Assembly: GCF_008635795.1 (NCBI RefSeq)
Contig: NZ_VWRQ01000006.1
Coordinates: 186,001-250,000 of the forward strand
Reading direction: 5' to 3'
DNA length: 64,000 nucleotides
From: Paenibacillus tepidiphilus
GTDB taxonomy: Bacteria > Bacillota > Bacilli > Paenibacillales > Paenibacillaceae
How positions within the stretch are numbered: position 1 is the stretch's first letter; every line of letters starts with the position of its first letter. Shown one piece after another: positions 62,987-64,000 of this stretch. The position numbers were made by a program, and so were the translations under genes. The notes under the pieces were generated by a model. That model was not told the DNA's origin and did not search any database. It saw nothing but the letters and a program-made list of their open reading frames with translations.

Positions 62987-64000
62987 CTATTCCTTCATTA
63001 ACGGTACGGTCACTTCAATGCGCATTCCCTTACCCGGTGCGGTAATGAACTGGATCGACCCTCCGGTCTCCACGATGCGCTCCTGCATATTCGACAGTCC
63101 ATAGGATGTCAGCTTGCTCTCATCCAGCTCGAAGCCGACACCGTCATCGCGCAGCGTAAGGCGTACAGTATCGCCGCGTTTCTGCAGCCGGATCTCCATC
63201 TTCTCCGCCTTGGCATGGCGCAGGGTGTTCGATATGGACTCCTGTACGATGCGGAACAAATGATTCTCCACCCCTTTGAGCAGTTGAATCTCAGGGTCAA
63301 TCTCGCACACAATATCAAGCGGCACCTTGATCTCCAGCTCCTTGATCAGCTCACGGATGCCCTGTTCCAGCCCCTTGCCCTCCAGATACACCGGACGGAG
63401 ATGCAGCAGCAGCGCGCGCATCTCCGACTGGGCGACGGCAGCCATCTCCTCGATCAGGGCAATCTGCCGCTGTGCCTTGTCGAAGTCCTTCTCCAGCGTC
63501 CGCCCGACCGCCGTCGCCGTCATCGAAATAGCGAACAGCTGCTGCGAGACCGCATCATGCAGCTCACGGGCCAGGCGCTGCCGTTCCTCCATAATTGCTG
63601 AGCCCCGCGCCTGCTCGGCCAGCTTGGCATTATTGGTGGACAGCCGCTGCAGCGTGTTGACCTGGTTCTCCCATTTGCCGCTGATCCGTCCGATCTGCTC
63701 GCCGAGCCGCCCAAGCTCATCGGTGCCGAGCTCCGGGATGGCGGAGGACAGATTGCCTTTTTCCCAGGAGACCAGCGTCTCCCGCAGCCGCTCCAGCCTT
63801 CGTTTCGTGCGGAACCCCTGGTAGAATCCAAAACCGGTACCAAAGACTACGGGCAGCAGGACGAGCGTCACTGCGGTCTGCAAACCGAAGGTCCAATCGT
63901 CAAAAGGCCGCAAATAACCGTATGTATACATCAGATAGAGAATCACAAGCAGCATGACCAAGGAGAACAAAGCCCCTTCGCCCATGCTGCGTATGACCAT
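62987..64000 (-). CDS. liaS: LiaS/VraS-type sensor histidine kinase (may be partial at the right edge)
   Basis: At least 337 residues. Two membrane helices with almost no external loop (about residues 10-27 and 41-60) make it an intramembrane-sensing kinase. HAMP follows, then the HisKA_3 motif with the phospho-acceptor His in ERQRLARELHDAVSQQLFAI, and an ATPase domain with VQESISNTLRHAKA and DDGVGF. The frame reaches the last base, where an ATG (64000) coincides with the window end, so the true start may be at the internal ATG for MGEGALFSL or beyond the edge. A liaF gene, its usual partner, would lie further upstream. Confidence 0.85.
   Translation of the reverse strand: MVIRSMGEGALFSLVMLLVILYLMYTYGYLRPFDDWTFGLQTAVTLVLLPVVFGTGFGFYQGFRTKRRLERLRETLVSWEKGNLSSAIPELGTDELGRLGEQIGRISGKWENQVNTLQRLSTNNAKLAEQARGSAIMEERQRLARELHDAVSQQLFAISMTATAVGRTLEKDFDKAQRQIALIEEMAAVAQSEMRALLLHLRPVYLEGKGLEQGIRELIKELEIKVPLDIVCEIDPEIQLLKGVENHLFRIVQESISNTLRHAKAEKMEIRLQKRGDTVRLTLRDDGVGFELDESKLTSYGLSNMQERIVETGGSIQFITAPGKGMRIEVTVPLMKE

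Overview
The window looks like a chromosome segment of an endospore-forming, monoderm Firmicute, most likely Paenibacillus or a close relative. The pointers are moderate-to-high G+C coding sequence, strong GGAGG ribosome sites, frequent TTG/GTG starts, an sspI spore-protein gene, ccpN-ppsR, HutP-type control of hut genes, LiaRS-type kinase and regulator, and lplABC/YesMN-type sugar import loci. No rRNA, tRNA, CRISPR array or insertion sequence was recognised.

Layout. (1) Positions 1-7693, minus strand: a five-gene export operon made of an HlyB-like ABC exporter with a degenerate C39 domain, an HlyD-like adaptor, a 948-aa exported beta-rich repeat protein, a 147-aa protein and a product of at least 275 aa that runs off the left edge. 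(2) 8116-10640, plus: ccpN-ppsR-glpX, a gluconeogenesis control and enzyme unit. (3) 11059-16097: uxuA-uxuB-uxaC (glucuronate breakdown) with a divergent GntR regulator; a perfect 18-bp palindrome overlaps the uxuA transcription start region. (4) 16571-25156: a CUT1 sugar importer plus an agarase-like glycosidase, divergent from a YesM/YesN-type two-component pair. (5) 25419-34125, minus: hutP, then a HutP-type RNA switch, hutH-hutU-hutI, an M20 amidohydrolase and a HutF-like deiminase. This looks like a variant histidine pathway in which the usual HutG is absent. (6) 34268-40460: two TPP riboswitch units, thiC on plus and tenI-thiS-thiF-thiG-thiH on minus, converging on a shared terminator. 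(7) 40497-51618, minus: GH43, two permeases, a binding protein, a GH3 enzyme with an inserted beta-trefoil-like domain, and a DUF5107-TPR protein, all fitting plant polysaccharide use. (8) 51712-54427: an accessory islet with a C-terminally damaged AraC gene, a more A+T-rich FGE-like gene and an APH-family kinase gene. (9) 54817-64000: housekeeping genes (trmH-type methylase, ktrA/C, sspI, prfC, zwf, ywmB-like, tetR, liaR, liaS).

How they fit together: most of the window is carbon and nitrogen supply (uronates, oligosaccharides, histidine) plus the central routes that receive it (gluconeogenesis, pentose phosphate, thiamine). Many regulatory elements can be read directly: two TPP riboswitches with terminators, a UAG-N4-UAG-N4-UAG HutP site followed by a terminator, a UxuR-like operator, CcpA-type cre sites, a Fur-like box upstream of zwf and a sigma-G-like promoter before sspI. 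The least explained parts are the export operon at the left edge, the variant hut pathway, and a family of short hairpin repeats seen in two distant intergenic regions.
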